Below, one piece after another: positions 54,779 through 63,544 of a stretch of 64,000 nucleotides of DNA. The DNA comes from Nitrospira sp. BO4. Lineage in GTDB: Bacteria > Nitrospirota > Nitrospiria > Nitrospirales > Nitrospiraceae. Location of the stretch: NCBI GenBank assembly GCA_030144965.1, contig JAMPUU010000018.1:62001-126000 (forward strand), read 5' to 3'. A program made the translations under genes and the position numbers. The notes below the pieces were generated by a model. It ran no database searches. It saw only the letters and a list, made by a program, of their open reading frames with translations, and was not told the DNA's origin. Numbering within the stretch: position 1 is the first letter of the stretch; each line of letters opens with the position of its first letter.

Positions 54779-56146
54779 ATGGCGATTGAAGTTCCAGTTA
54801 AGCTCTATCTCGATAGGTTATTGAAAGATTGCAGAGAGGTCTCGATAAGACTGGCTCGGCTTCCGGGTCCGGTGAAGTCGAGAGCGCTCCATGCCATGGC
54901 CGATCGTATTGCCGGCGACGAGTCAGCCATTCTGGCGGTGAATGCGAAAGAGGTCGATGCCATCGGGAAGTCCTTTGATGGCGCCGAAGCCAAAAATCGG
55001 ATGAAGGCTGCCGTGGCCCGCGTGCGTATGTCGACCGACCATCTGAAGGAAATTGTCGAGCGGTTGCATCTCATCGCCGATCTGCCGGATCCTGTCGGTG
55101 CTGTGACAGCACGACACGAGCGTCCTGATGGATTGCAGGTATCCAAGGTCAGGGTTCCCATCGGGGTGGTCGGCATGATTTCCGAACGGAGTCCGCTCGT
55201 GACCGTCGAGTCGATCGCGCTCTGTCTCAAATCAGGCAATCTCTGTATCTTTCGCGGAGCTCCGGAATGGAGCTTGACGCATCAGGCGATCGACGTGCGG
55301 TTACGGGAGGCGGCGACAAAAAACGGCGTACCCCAAGGGGCGTGGGTGCTCATTGACCGCCAAGAGAAGGAGGTCGCGATCGAGCTGATGCGTTCGGGCA
55401 AAAGTCTCGACGCGATGATCGTGCGCGGTGGGGCAGGATTGCGGAAAGCAGTCGCGGAGCAAGCGAAGGTCCCGATCTTGTGTGATGACGGAGGGCTCAC
55501 CCAATTTTTTGTCGATGAAGACACCGACATACCGGTTGCCCAGAATTTGGTGATCAACTCCAAAGTGCAACAGCCGGGAGCCTCCAATGCCTTGGATACC
55601 TTGCTGGTGCAACAGGTCATCGGACGGCAATTCTTACCTCCGTTGATCAACCGTCTGCTGGATCAATTCAAGGTGGAAGTGCGTGCGTGCCCCAAAACGG
55701 TCGCCCTCATGGGACAGATGGCCATGACGGGCCATACGTCGATCGTTCCTGCGACGGATGCGGATTGGCATACTCAGTTTGCCGGTCCGGTGTTGGCCAT
55801 CAAGATGGTGGAGGATATCGATGAGGCGCTGGCACATATCGCGGCGCACGGGGCATGTCAGACCGCGGGGATCGCCACCAGCCGCTACGAATCCGCGCTG
55901 CGATTCACGCGGGAAGTCGATGCGAGCGCAGTGCTCGTGAATGCCTCGACACGGCTGCACGCAGGCGATAGTTTCGGTCTGGGATGCGACGTCGGTCTGA
56001 GTGTGGGTAAGCTGCATGCGAAGGGGCCGATCGGCTTGGAACAATTGACCTGTGAAAAGTATGTCGCGTTTGGGGCGGGGCAGCTTCGATTACCGCATCC
56101 GGTGCCCGACACTTACTTCGATGCCATCATGCTGAAACGTCCCTAG
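54779..56146 (+). CDS. ProA-like glutamate-5-semialdehyde dehydrogenase homologue without the catalytic Cys
   Basis: A 455-aa aldehyde dehydrogenase-fold protein of the ProA family by overall pattern: IALCLKSGN, ASALVNASTRL-like VLVNASTRL, FGLGCDVGLSVGKLHAKGPIGLEQLT. Normal ProA has a catalytic Cys in KTQRPxxCNAxETLL; here the matching stretch reads KVQQPGASNALDTLL, with Ser269 in its place. The conserved GxGxCH loop is also changed (CDDGGLTQF). It may be a pseudoenzyme or a changed activity. No proB lies nearby. It should not be called a proline enzyme without testing. Confidence 0.8.
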   Translation: MAIEVPVKLYLDRLLKDCREVSIRLARLPGPVKSRALHAMADRIAGDESAILAVNAKEVDAIGKSFDGAEAKNRMKAAVARVRMSTDHLKEIVERLHLIADLPDPVGAVTARHERPDGLQVSKVRVPIGVVGMISERSPLVTVESIALCLKSGNLCIFRGAPEWSLTHQAIDVRLREAATKNGVPQGAWVLIDRQEKEVAIELMRSGKSLDAMIVRGGAGLRKAVAEQAKVPILCDDGGLTQFFVDEDTDIPVAQNLVINSKVQQPGASNALDTLLVQQVIGRQFLPPLINRLLDQFKVEVRACPKTVALMGQMAMTGHTSIVPATDADWHTQFAGPVLAIKMVEDIDEALAHIAAHGACQTAGIATSRYESALRFTREVDASAVLVNASTRLHAGDSFGLGCDVGLSVGKLHAKGPIGLEQLTCEKYVAFGAGQLRLPHPVPDTYFDAIMLKRP

Positions 56147-56313
56147 GCGCTCGCTGAAAACGCTCGCCAGCTTCGTTCTCAGTCGTTCGAACCACTCAAC
56201 GTACCCTCAACGGGAGAGAGCTGCTCTGGCAGCTCGGGGCGGGCGGGTGAAGAAGCTTACGACTCGTGGTTCTCACTCCTTGCGGCCTTGCTGGCAACGG
56301 TTTTGAGCGAGCC
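56147..56313. repeat. Palindromic intergenic repeat element, long form (167 bp)
   Basis: CGCTCGCTGAAAAC on the left pairs with GTTTTGAGCGAG on the right, and inner arms GCCAGC and GCTGGC also pair. The interior shares pieces with the 9369 element. It starts right after the ProA-like stop, and a TTG at 56288 inside it is therefore not a good start for the next gene. Confidence 0.6.
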
Positions 56314-56320
56314 CGTTAAA

Positions 56321-57520
56321 ATGGTTTCTGATTCCCTGCAGCGATCGCTTCGCGAGCATCTTGCCTGGTGGGGGCTCAGACGCTTCACGTCGGACCGCGA
56401 GTACTTTGCGTGGCAGAGACGGCAACTCTCATCGGAAGATCTCAAGCTGTTGGCCTTACGCGTCGAGCGAAAACGAAACGGCGATCGTGACACCGAAATT
56501 GCATTTTACGATCTCACCGCGCATCCGACGATCTTTCCAGTCCTCTACAGCCAGCGCTATGAGTACTATGAAGCGATCGGGCGACGGACGATCGCATCGC
56601 TCAGCCAAGCGAAGAATATTCTCGATTTCGGTTGTGGCCTGGGGATTCTGACCACCTTCTATGCTCGGCATTTTCGTGACCGAACGTTTGTGGGGGTTGA
56701 CCGCTCAGCAGCTTCACTCGCGGTTGCACGGAAAAAGGCTCACGAGCTTGGTCTGGACAATCTTCGTTTCGAGTGTGTCGATGCGGAGGCCGAACCTCTG
56801 CCAGGGGTCTATGACCTGATCCTCACGGCTCACGCATTGTTACAGGCCGAGCACGACCCCGGTCTTCCGAGCCAAAGTTGGCGAACGTTCGAGCGAGCGC
56901 GCAATGTGTTACAGCAGGCGTCGTTTGAACGGCGGACAGGGCTGGGTGCTCGGCTCGATCGGCTCTGCGAGGTTCTCCACCCAAATGGCCGGATGATCGC
57001 GAGCGAGAAAACGCGGCAATTGGCCAGGCGAGTGCCCTTTCAGCGCGCCTTGGCCCACAGAGGATTACAGCCGGTTGAGACTCCTGCCCCAATCCAATAC
57101 CGATCGATCGAAGAGGCGGTGGAAGATGGTCCATTCTATCTGATGCAGAAGGGGGGACAGACCGTTGCGGCTTGGGATGAGCGGCCGGAGCAGGATAGCG
57201 GTCAAGTATTTGCTCAGAACGCTGTGCCCGTTGCCACCGATCCTCGCGCGCCCCTCTACGAGAACCATTGGCCATCGGCCCAGGCTGCATGGGAGCAGTT
57301 GGAAAATCGGGAAGTGGCTAGAGAGATGACGCACGAAGGACCGGAGGGTCGACAACTGCATGTCGAGCGCGGCGCTTCTCGGGGGCTCCAATACCTGTAC
57401 TGCGCCAATACGTTTGACCAACGGCAATTGGTGATCGTCGAGGAGGCCTACTCGGCGATGGTGGATTCCTATTACCAGGAAATTGTCGACGGCGTGTCAA
57501 AGGAAGGAGGCTCTAAATAG
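56321..57520 (+). CDS. SAM-dependent methyltransferase, class I
   Basis: A 399-aa protein. Motif I is ILDFGCGLGILTTFYARHF near residues 100-118, then GVDRSAASLAVARKKA and CVDAEAEPL. It has an N-terminal helical extension and a C-terminal domain of about 150 residues that I cannot assign. The ATG at 56321 is chosen because the earlier TTG (56288) lies in the repeat element. Substrate unknown. Confidence 0.78.
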   Translation: MVSDSLQRSLREHLAWWGLRRFTSDREYFAWQRRQLSSEDLKLLALRVERKRNGDRDTEIAFYDLTAHPTIFPVLYSQRYEYYEAIGRRTIASLSQAKNILDFGCGLGILTTFYARHFRDRTFVGVDRSAASLAVARKKAHELGLDNLRFECVDAEAEPLPGVYDLILTAHALLQAEHDPGLPSQSWRTFERARNVLQQASFERRTGLGARLDRLCEVLHPNGRMIASEKTRQLARRVPFQRALAHRGLQPVETPAPIQYRSIEEAVEDGPFYLMQKGGQTVAAWDERPEQDSGQVFAQNAVPVATDPRAPLYENHWPSAQAAWEQLENREVAREMTHEGPEGRQLHVERGASRGLQYLYCANTFDQRQLVIVEEAYSAMVDSYYQEIVDGVSKEGGSK

Positions 57521-57694
57521 GTACCTCCTGCACTCCAATAACTACATATGGGTAAGGTACGTATTGCCCGATATTCTTCTTGCATTCGCCTGTTGCTCTC
57601 GCTACCCTTGCGCCATCCTTAAAAGAATTCAGTAGGTACGCACCTCGTGTTCGTGCATGATCGTTTCCGGCATAAGTCGGAAGGAGGAATCACG

Positions 57695-58330
57695 ATGAGA
57701 TCGGCGCACATCTTTGTTGCCTCACTCAGTCTGCTGCTGTGTGTCGGTTGCGCCACTCCGCCCGAAGTCAAGCAGGCCTTGATCGCCAAAGACCAGGCCT
57801 ATGCCGAGAGTGAACGACTGATGCAGGAGTACCGCGAGCTGGTCAGCAACGTGACCGAGCGGCATCAGCAATGGTACCGCTATGTTCAAGCTCGGCTCAA
57901 GCTCAACTTGGCGCTGCAATGGGCCACCACAAACCCCAAACTGACCGATGTGGCCGACCCCGAGTTGGCCAAAGACGATGCCGACCTGTTGGGGACGGAG
58001 ATCATCGCGCTGGTCAACGAGATTCGACTGAAGAATCTCCCCGAACGCAAGGGACCGACCGGGCAGGTTATTTTTCAGGCCGGTATGGGAGACATGAACA
58101 GTCTGCTGCAAAAGCTTCCTGAACTGATTGGTCGGATCGAGCAGCGTGTCGCGAAAGATTCACAGGCGTCGTCCGCGGTGGATCTGACGGCCTTCGATCA
58201 GTACCGGACCAACGTCGAAGCGGTTCGACGGATCAACGCCATCATCAAGCAATACCTGGATATCGACGTCACCTTGTCACGCAACGATGTGCAGTCGCTC
58301 GCGGAAGCGGTGCGGACGCTTCGCCGATGA
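57695..58330 (+). CDS. Lipoprotein, helical, first of an apparent operon
   Basis: A 211-aa lipoprotein (SLLLCVGC lipobox) with long amphipathic helices. The ATG at 57695 follows AAGGAGG. The next gene starts 30 bases downstream. Both resemble membrane-attached coiled-coil partners. No family recognised. Confidence 0.7.
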   Translation: MRSAHIFVASLSLLLCVGCATPPEVKQALIAKDQAYAESERLMQEYRELVSNVTERHQQWYRYVQARLKLNLALQWATTNPKLTDVADPELAKDDADLLGTEIIALVNEIRLKNLPERKGPTGQVIFQAGMGDMNSLLQKLPELIGRIEQRVAKDSQASSAVDLTAFDQYRTNVEAVRRINAIIKQYLDIDVTLSRNDVQSLAEAVRTLRR

Positions 58331-58360
58331 TGTCCATCTTGTGAGCGGGAGGAGACCAGC

Positions 58361-59071
58361 ATGATCCTACGAGGAACCACGGTTTGGAGTCTCGGACTCG
58401 TTCTGATGAGCGCATTAGGATGCCACTCGATTCATAGCGATGCCGTACGCGATCTCATTCAGAAAGAAGGGATCAAAATCGATGCCGCTCAGACGAACAT
58501 CGATGTATTCCAGAAAGAAACGGAAGTGCGCATCAAGTTTCTAGAGCAGGCGCGCAGCTCTCTGCGCGAGAGCTTCAAGGCCTTGCAGGCGCACGAAGCC
58601 AAACATCAATTCGTCCTCGCCCCGTACCGTAACGCCGCCGGGAAGAAGGGGGAGTCAGCGTACGCGGCAGCCTACCTCGTCGGGCAAATGTATCTTGCCG
58701 ACTATCAAGGGTTGGAAAAGGCCGTCTGGGATCAGTTTGAGGAAGATTTCTGCGGCTTGCGCGATGCGGCGAATGCGTTGAACGACTCATGGAAACGTAC
58801 AGCGGCGCTTCATGCCCAGCTGAAGCGCTATGCCGACAAATCAGGACTGGCGTCGGTCGATCCGGAGTTTGTGTCGGCCTTGATTGAACAGGCTCCGGGA
58901 CAGTCGGATCGGATCATGGAGATTGTGAACCATTCCCGGACCGTCAATGACGCGCTGGAGGAGGTCGTGGGTTCGGGCATCGTCAGGATGAGGGGCTTGC
59001 AACGCGCGCATACCTTCACGGCCGACTTGGTCGACCTTCTGGATAAGCTGAAGAAAGACGACGGGCAATAG
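58361..59071 (+). CDS. Lipoprotein, helical, second of the operon
   Basis: A 236-aa lipoprotein (LMSALGC lipobox), rich in helices and in Lys/Glu/Gln. The ATG has GGGAGGAG upstream. It and the preceding lipoprotein share a similar layout (Cys anchor, then helical pairs), suggesting common ancestry. Role unknown. Confidence 0.7.
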   Translation: MILRGTTVWSLGLVLMSALGCHSIHSDAVRDLIQKEGIKIDAAQTNIDVFQKETEVRIKFLEQARSSLRESFKALQAHEAKHQFVLAPYRNAAGKKGESAYAAAYLVGQMYLADYQGLEKAVWDQFEEDFCGLRDAANALNDSWKRTAALHAQLKRYADKSGLASVDPEFVSALIEQAPGQSDRIMEIVNHSRTVNDALEEVVGSGIVRMRGLQRAHTFTADLVDLLDKLKKDDGQ

Positions 59072-59141
59072 CAGGCTGCGGAAAAACGATGCCGACAATA
59101 TAGCTGAAAATGTTCCGTACGATGCGAACGCCTAAATACCT

Positions 59142-59265
59142 TCAGGATGGTCAAAAAGGCTGTCCAGCAAGGCCGCAGCGAGCGAAGGGGCGAGGCGTAC
59201 GCTGCGGTACGTTGAGCCTCGGAGCGATACGAGAACGCCGCTGGCGGACTTTTTCAGCATCCTGA
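59142..59265. repeat. Palindromic intergenic repeat element, 124 bp
   Basis: TCAGGATG and CATCCTGA are perfect inverted ends, with inner arms GTCCAGC and GCTGGCGGAC and a central CGTACGCTGCGGTACG-like pairing. It is the best-preserved member of the family seen at 9369, 18347 and 56147. It sits inside the operon between the second lipoprotein and the helical protein genes. Confidence 0.8.
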
Positions 59266-59278
59266 TAGAGGAGGCACC

Positions 59279-59797
59279 ATGGAGACCAGCATCGCCGGGG
59301 TCGTCGGTTTTCTCGAAGACAACGATACCCTGATCAAGCAGTTGATGGAAACGGCTGAAAGCGCAGATCAGGAAATCAGCGATTTATCCGTTCAGGTGGA
59401 TCATGCTCGTGAAGAAGCCAAAGCGCTGATCGATCAGCTGGGTGTTGTGGAGTTCGCTGTGGGAAAACAGGATGAAACCAAGGTCCGCCAGAAGGCGCTC
59501 CTGGAAGCCGTCGCGGCGCTACGGAAAAAATTCGAGACCTACAAGAACGACCCGCTTCGGCGCGGTATCTACGCGGCGGAGATTTCCAATCTCTACTCGC
59601 AGTTGGCCAACACCTTCAACAATGAGACCATCGCTCAGATCGTTCCGTTCAGTAAGGACGAGATCAAGACGTACAAAGAACTCATGAAGGAGGCCATACT
59701 CGACGCCGCTTCGCGAAAGAAACGGGCAGCCGTCATCAAGGCCGCTGCCCAAATGTCCAAGCTTGCCTTGGGAATTGCCGGGAAGCTCGCGGTGTGA
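59279..59797 (+). CDS. Helical (coiled-coil) protein, 172 aa
   Basis: An almost all-helical protein with heptad-like stretches (SADQEISDLSVQVDHAREEAKALIDQL) and a basic C-terminus. It has no signal peptide. It follows the repeat element and starts 13 bases after its end; GAGGAGGCACC supports the ATG. It precedes the split amine oxidase genes by three bases. No family recognised. Confidence 0.65.
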   Translation: METSIAGVVGFLEDNDTLIKQLMETAESADQEISDLSVQVDHAREEAKALIDQLGVVEFAVGKQDETKVRQKALLEAVAALRKKFETYKNDPLRRGIYAAEISNLYSQLANTFNNETIAQIVPFSKDEIKTYKELMKEAILDAASRKKRAAVIKAAAQMSKLALGIAGKLAV

Positions 59798-59800
59798 GCC

Positions 59801-60589
59801 ATGAGATTCCGACCGATTAGACGGATGTTCTTGCTCTGGATCGTCATCGGGGTTGGTTGCGGTTGTAGTCTCGATGCCGGTTCGCGTGGTCCGTTTGGAC
59901 CCGAAAACCCTGAAACTGCGGTGCAGAAGGTCAAACTCCCCGGCAAAGCTCCTGCTCCCCACGTCCTCCAATTCACCGGCGAAGATATCGCCGGTCACCA
60001 CAAACCAAAAATGGCGGGTGCCGCCCCGGATGCGGCCGTGAAGCGGTCGACGAACGCTTCGGCGGTCCTGACCGCCGGTGAGGTGGCCGCATTGCGGAAA
60101 GCGGCCGAGAGCGACTCTCGTGTGATGGCGTTGCTGGGCAGTCGCTGGGCATTCGTCGAGGCCGACCGGGTGCCGCCGGAAGGCAAGATCTCCTTTGGGT
60201 GTTGCCGGCACACGACAAGCCTTACACGGCTTGTCTATTACAGTTATGGACAAAACGTCGCTGTCGACGTTCGCATGAAGGAAATGAATGTGCTCAGTGC
60301 TGCTCGTCTTGAAGAGTATCAGCCGCCGGAAGGCCAGCAAGATGTGCAGCGAGGGATCGAACTCGCCAAAGCGGACCCACGGCTGGCCGGCAAGGTCGAA
60401 CAGCTCCAAGGCCACGGATTACTCATGCAACCAGACCGGGGATTCTTCAGGAATGACCCTGGATATGCCCACCGCACGATTTGGATCACGTTTTCCCAAG
60501 GACAGGACGGGGATCCGAAATATTGGGCCGTGGTCGATTTGACCGAGGACAAGGTTTTGGATGCCGGAGAGGAACCGCCTCGTTCGTGA
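59801..60589 (+). CDS. Copper amine oxidase N-terminal-domain-like lipoprotein
   Basis: A 262-aa lipoprotein (VIGVGCGC). Its C-terminal part resembles the N2/N3 domains of copper amine oxidases: LTAGEVAALRKAAESDSRVMALLG, LAKADPRLAGKVEQL and KYWAVVDLTEDKVLDA. A Cys pair (FGCCRHTT) is extra. It does not contain the catalytic domain, which is encoded by the next gene 11 bases downstream. I infer that the two products form one enzyme. Confidence 0.7.
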   Translation: MRFRPIRRMFLLWIVIGVGCGCSLDAGSRGPFGPENPETAVQKVKLPGKAPAPHVLQFTGEDIAGHHKPKMAGAAPDAAVKRSTNASAVLTAGEVAALRKAAESDSRVMALLGSRWAFVEADRVPPEGKISFGCCRHTTSLTRLVYYSYGQNVAVDVRMKEMNVLSAARLEEYQPPEGQQDVQRGIELAKADPRLAGKVEQLQGHGLLMQPDRGFFRNDPGYAHRTIWITFSQGQDGDPKYWAVVDLTEDKVLDAGEEPPRS

Positions 60590-60600
60590 GAGGGAGTGAG

Positions 60601-61581
60601 ATGAAGCGAATCTTATTGAGCGCCTTGATCATTCTCTGTGCCGTTGGATTGTCCGAGCCCCTGTTTGCCGAGACTCAATCCGAGCATGTGGACTGGGGAC
60701 GATGGAGTTTTGACTGGGAGGTTCGAGACAACACAGGACTGGCATTGCGAAACGTCAAGTACGCGGATGAGTTGATTCTCAACAAGGCCAGCATGCCGGT
60801 GATCCGTGTCAAATATGTCAAAGAACGTGTCTGGTGGAATCCCTTTACCTGGTTCGGTTCGCGGGCAGACAGCGGGCGATGCGGGCCATTTCAGGATCGT
60901 CTGCGATGGCAGGACCTCGTGCCGATCGTGAACTGCGGGAATCAGAAAGTCTGTATGGAAAGCGCTACGCAGAATAATGTGAAGTGGCTCGAGGTGGGGG
61001 CGTATGCGCGGATCGGTGAATATCATATTTATCAGTCATGGTATCTTTCAGATGATGGGGAGCTCAGGCCGGTGGTTCAGAGCCGGGGGTTGTCCTGCAA
61101 CACGAACCATCACCATCATCCCTACTGGAGGTTTGATTTTGACATCAACGGCAACGGCATGGACCAGGTCTTCGTTCATGAAGAGGGAGGACCGGATAAA
61201 GGGTGGGGTCCTGGCTGGCGGAAATATGTGAACGAGCGTAACGATGTCAAGATTCCTGCGCTGTACAAAACCTGGTTGGTTCGTGACCACGTGAACGGCC
61301 ATGGAGTCTGGGTTCTGCCCGGTGCCGGGTATGCTCCATTAAAGGACGATGGCGAACGGGATACGTTCGCCGATTTTGATGTCGCGATTCGTCGTGCCAA
61401 TGTGAGCGAAGACATTCCCTGGAGCTTCGGCGCCCGTGGGCAACTCGGGTATGATGAGGACAATCAGGGAGTCCAAGAGCAGGATGTCGTATTGTGGTAC
61501 GTGGCTCACTTACCCCACATGGCTGCCCTAGGACCAGCAAAATGGCTTGCTCTTGGTCCCATCCTTCGCGTGCAACGGTAA
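60601..61581 (+). CDS. Copper amine oxidase-like catalytic-domain protein, compact
   Basis: A 326-aa secreted protein (signal ending LFAE). It aligns in motif with the C-terminal domain of copper amine oxidases: FDWEVRDNTGLALRNVKY (oxidases: FD.REGLVLHNV.Y), the topaquinone region GEYHIYQSW with Y141 (usual GNYDY), the copper site HHHH at 170-173 (usual HQH) and H306 in WYVAHLPHM. It is half the usual length. The usual NYD triad is EYH. It may oxidise amines, or be a changed relative. The start at 60601 follows GAGGGAG. Confidence 0.72.
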   Translation: MKRILLSALIILCAVGLSEPLFAETQSEHVDWGRWSFDWEVRDNTGLALRNVKYADELILNKASMPVIRVKYVKERVWWNPFTWFGSRADSGRCGPFQDRLRWQDLVPIVNCGNQKVCMESATQNNVKWLEVGAYARIGEYHIYQSWYLSDDGELRPVVQSRGLSCNTNHHHHPYWRFDFDINGNGMDQVFVHEEGGPDKGWGPGWRKYVNERNDVKIPALYKTWLVRDHVNGHGVWVLPGAGYAPLKDDGERDTFADFDVAIRRANVSEDIPWSFGARGQLGYDEDNQGVQEQDVVLWYVAHLPHMAALGPAKWLALGPILRVQR

Positions 61582-61809
61582 TCGTGCACGTGTCTGCGGA
61601 CCATTCTGAACAGTGTTGACCATATTGTAGGTGTCCCTTCAGATTTTGCTTCGTTTGGGAGTGGCATGCTGTATGCTTTCAACTATGACCGATGCACGCT
61701 GGATTGTTTTAGTTGACAAAGAAGCTGGAACGGGAGTATTGAGAAAATAGTCCATTGACTTGTCGCATTCTATAAGCTTCGAGTCATTCCGTAGCAGGAG
61801 GAGGTGGAA

Positions 61810-61881
61810 ATGGAAGACCTTAGTCCACCGGATCACATCGGCCCGCCGAGCTATGGGCGGGTGCCGCGCCAGTCACGCTAG
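61810..61881 (+). CDS. Possible tiny peptide gene, 23 aa
   Basis: An ATG after AGGAGGAGGTGGAA opens 23 codons for a Pro/Arg-rich peptide. The ribosome binding site is excellent but the peptide has no known features. It may be a real short gene or chance. Confidence 0.3.
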   Translation: MEDLSPPDHIGPPSYGRVPRQSR

Positions 61882-62254
61882 CCGGTTCTCCATCGGCTGT
61901 CGTTTCCCCGCGTAGGGGATTCAAATGTCAGATACGCCTTGTGGAGGTTTCAGGTTGGCGTAACGGTACGCTGGCAAGCGAATCTCAGTGCTTCCCATGG
62001 AGCACTCTTCCACCCATTGGCCCACTCTTCGCGCGGGTCTCAAAAATTAAAGGATTCCCTTGGTGCCCTAAGCGCCATGCACGGGCGGCCTCACCCATCG
62101 GGAAAGGGTCGCCCGTAGTGAATCCATTCGGGTTTCGTAGGAATGAACCAGAGTGAGACGAGGGAAAAGGTTCAGAGCGTCTAAGGCCTTTTTTGAGAAA
62201 GCAATGTGAGAAGCGCAACGTCTGAGCTCATGGCACAAACGAAAGGAGTGAGCC
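61882..62254. other. Non-coding stretch
   Basis: About 370 bases contain no supported gene. A GGGCG...CGCCC imperfect hairpin lies near 62087-62115. The 61.6-61.8 kb part before it is also empty. Confidence 0.3.
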
Positions 62255-62335
62255 ATGGATAGTACTTTTTTGATGTTCGCGTCTGTCATGCTTGCAATCT
62301 TTATCGGTGGCTTAGTCGTGTACAAAAAGAGTTAG
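62255..62335 (+). CDS. Small single-span membrane peptide, 26 aa
   Basis: A strong AAGGAGTG lies six bases before the ATG. The peptide is a single hydrophobic helix (about residues 5-22) with a YKKS end, which sets its orientation with the C-terminus in the cytoplasm. Such peptides often stabilise a membrane enzyme, as with CydX or KdpF. No neighbour suggests a partner. Confidence 0.6.
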   Translation: MDSTFLMFASVMLAIFIGGLVVYKKS

Positions 62336-62707
62336 TAGTTCCAACGGGGCGACCAGGTGGTTGCCTGACCGCGTAGTGAATCAATGGCCGCGGGCACCGG
62401 TAGCGTGTGCCGAGCCTTCAGCAATTGAAGTCGCCATTGAAAACGAGGGTGGCGATTCGTGAGGGAGGTTTGTCACGTATGCGCCGGTGCGTGGCGGAGA
62501 GTTAGAGGTTCGTTGCAGCGAATTCTTGTCTTCGACCGTCGTTGTCTTTCATAGCTCAATCTCTTCGTTAGTGTGATGCACGTTGCAGTTGAATCAACCC
62601 CTGACAAGTGCACTTCTCACATCTTCCTTCAATGTTCCGGAAAAAGAATTGGCTGGTGTGATCCTCCGAAAACCTGACAGACAAATCCTGTCCTAAAATT
62701 CTTACAG
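62336..62707. other. Non-coding stretch upstream of the cytochrome c stop
   Basis: About 370 bases with no supported gene; a weak GGACAG/CTGTC hairpin followed by TTTT on the minus strand near 62670-62695 could end the cytochrome c transcript. Confidence 0.3.
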
Positions 62708-63217
62708 CTACGGGAACTGGATATACGGCTTCGGCGGTTCTTGATCCGGCGGGAGATAGCTGGGAGCCGGTTCGCCGGCAGGTCCGAGTTTTCTGATGAA
62801 TCGATACATCGCCCGCAGATCCTGTTCAGTCATCACACGAAGCACAAACCATGGCATGGGCGGGCGAAGCTCGACTGAGCGTGAGACCTTGATCCATTCG
62901 TCTTCCGAAAGATTCTGCATATAGAGACGCAAGTTGCTCGCATAGGTGGTGCCCCAGGGACCACGCCATCCCATCGCATCTCCCTTGAGCCAGTCTTTCT
63001 CGGGAATCTTGCCGGCCGCTTCCGCATAGCCGGTTGTGTGGCAATCGTTGCATCCGGCGATCTTGATGACATATCTCGCCCGATCCTCGGTTTTCTTATC
63101 CAATGTAGAAGCCTGACCGCTTGAGCGTACGGTGTCACCGGCGAATGCCGGAGCGATCATTGCTCCGATGAGTAGCAAGCAGAGCATTGAAGATCGGATG
63201 ATCTGAATCTTAAGCAT
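62708..63217 (-). CDS. Periplasmic monohaem cytochrome c
   Basis: A 169-aa protein with a signal peptide (ending APAFA) and one CNDCH haem-binding motif near residue 56. A Met ligand may be in PPMPWF. The C-terminus is Pro-rich. It likely carries electrons in the periplasm. Neighbouring genes do not suggest a partner. The ribosome binding site is AAGGAGAAC just before the ATG. Confidence 0.88.
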   Translation of the reverse strand: MLKIQIIRSSMLCLLLIGAMIAPAFAGDTVRSSGQASTLDKKTEDRARYVIKIAGCNDCHTTGYAEAAGKIPEKDWLKGDAMGWRGPWGTTYASNLRLYMQNLSEDEWIKVSRSVELRPPMPWFVLRVMTEQDLRAMYRFIRKLGPAGEPAPSYLPPDQEPPKPYIQFP

Positions 63218-63264
63218 GGTGCGTTCTCCTTAATAGCTGTAAGGCAAGCCAAGATGAGCGGATC

Positions 63265-63438
63265 TCAATATTCGTCGATTTCATCGGTCTCGTCGAGCAT
63301 TTCCGCCGTGATCTCGTCGGCCTCGGCGGTCCAGTGGGTCAGGGGAATGCCTTTCGCCTTCAGGATGGCTTCTTGCTCCGTTCCCGCCGCCGTCGTCAGT
63401 TCATACGTTACCGTTTGTCTCACCTGAAACATCCTCAT
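63265..63438 (-). CDS. Hypothetical acidic protein, 57 aa
   Basis: The ATG at 63438 has AAAGGTGA seven bases upstream. The peptide ends in a strongly acidic run (DEITAEMLDETDEIDEY). It lies 47 bases upstream of the cytochrome c gene on the same strand. No family recognised. Confidence 0.55.
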   Translation of the reverse strand: MRMFQVRQTVTYELTTAAGTEQEAILKAKGIPLTHWTAEADEITAEMLDETDEIDEY

Positions 63439-63544
63439 GATCGTTCACCTTTGAATCCGCTATGGTTATTGATACTGAGCTCGTTCAGTTGTTGTTTCCT
63501 CTGTGACGAACTATTGAGTAGCTGTGCCATTGTTCGGGTGTGTA

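Noticed and set aside
61985-62218. 77-residue minus-strand frame in the sparse region
   Set aside because: No start signal and no family resemblance; the region holds imperfect hairpins instead.
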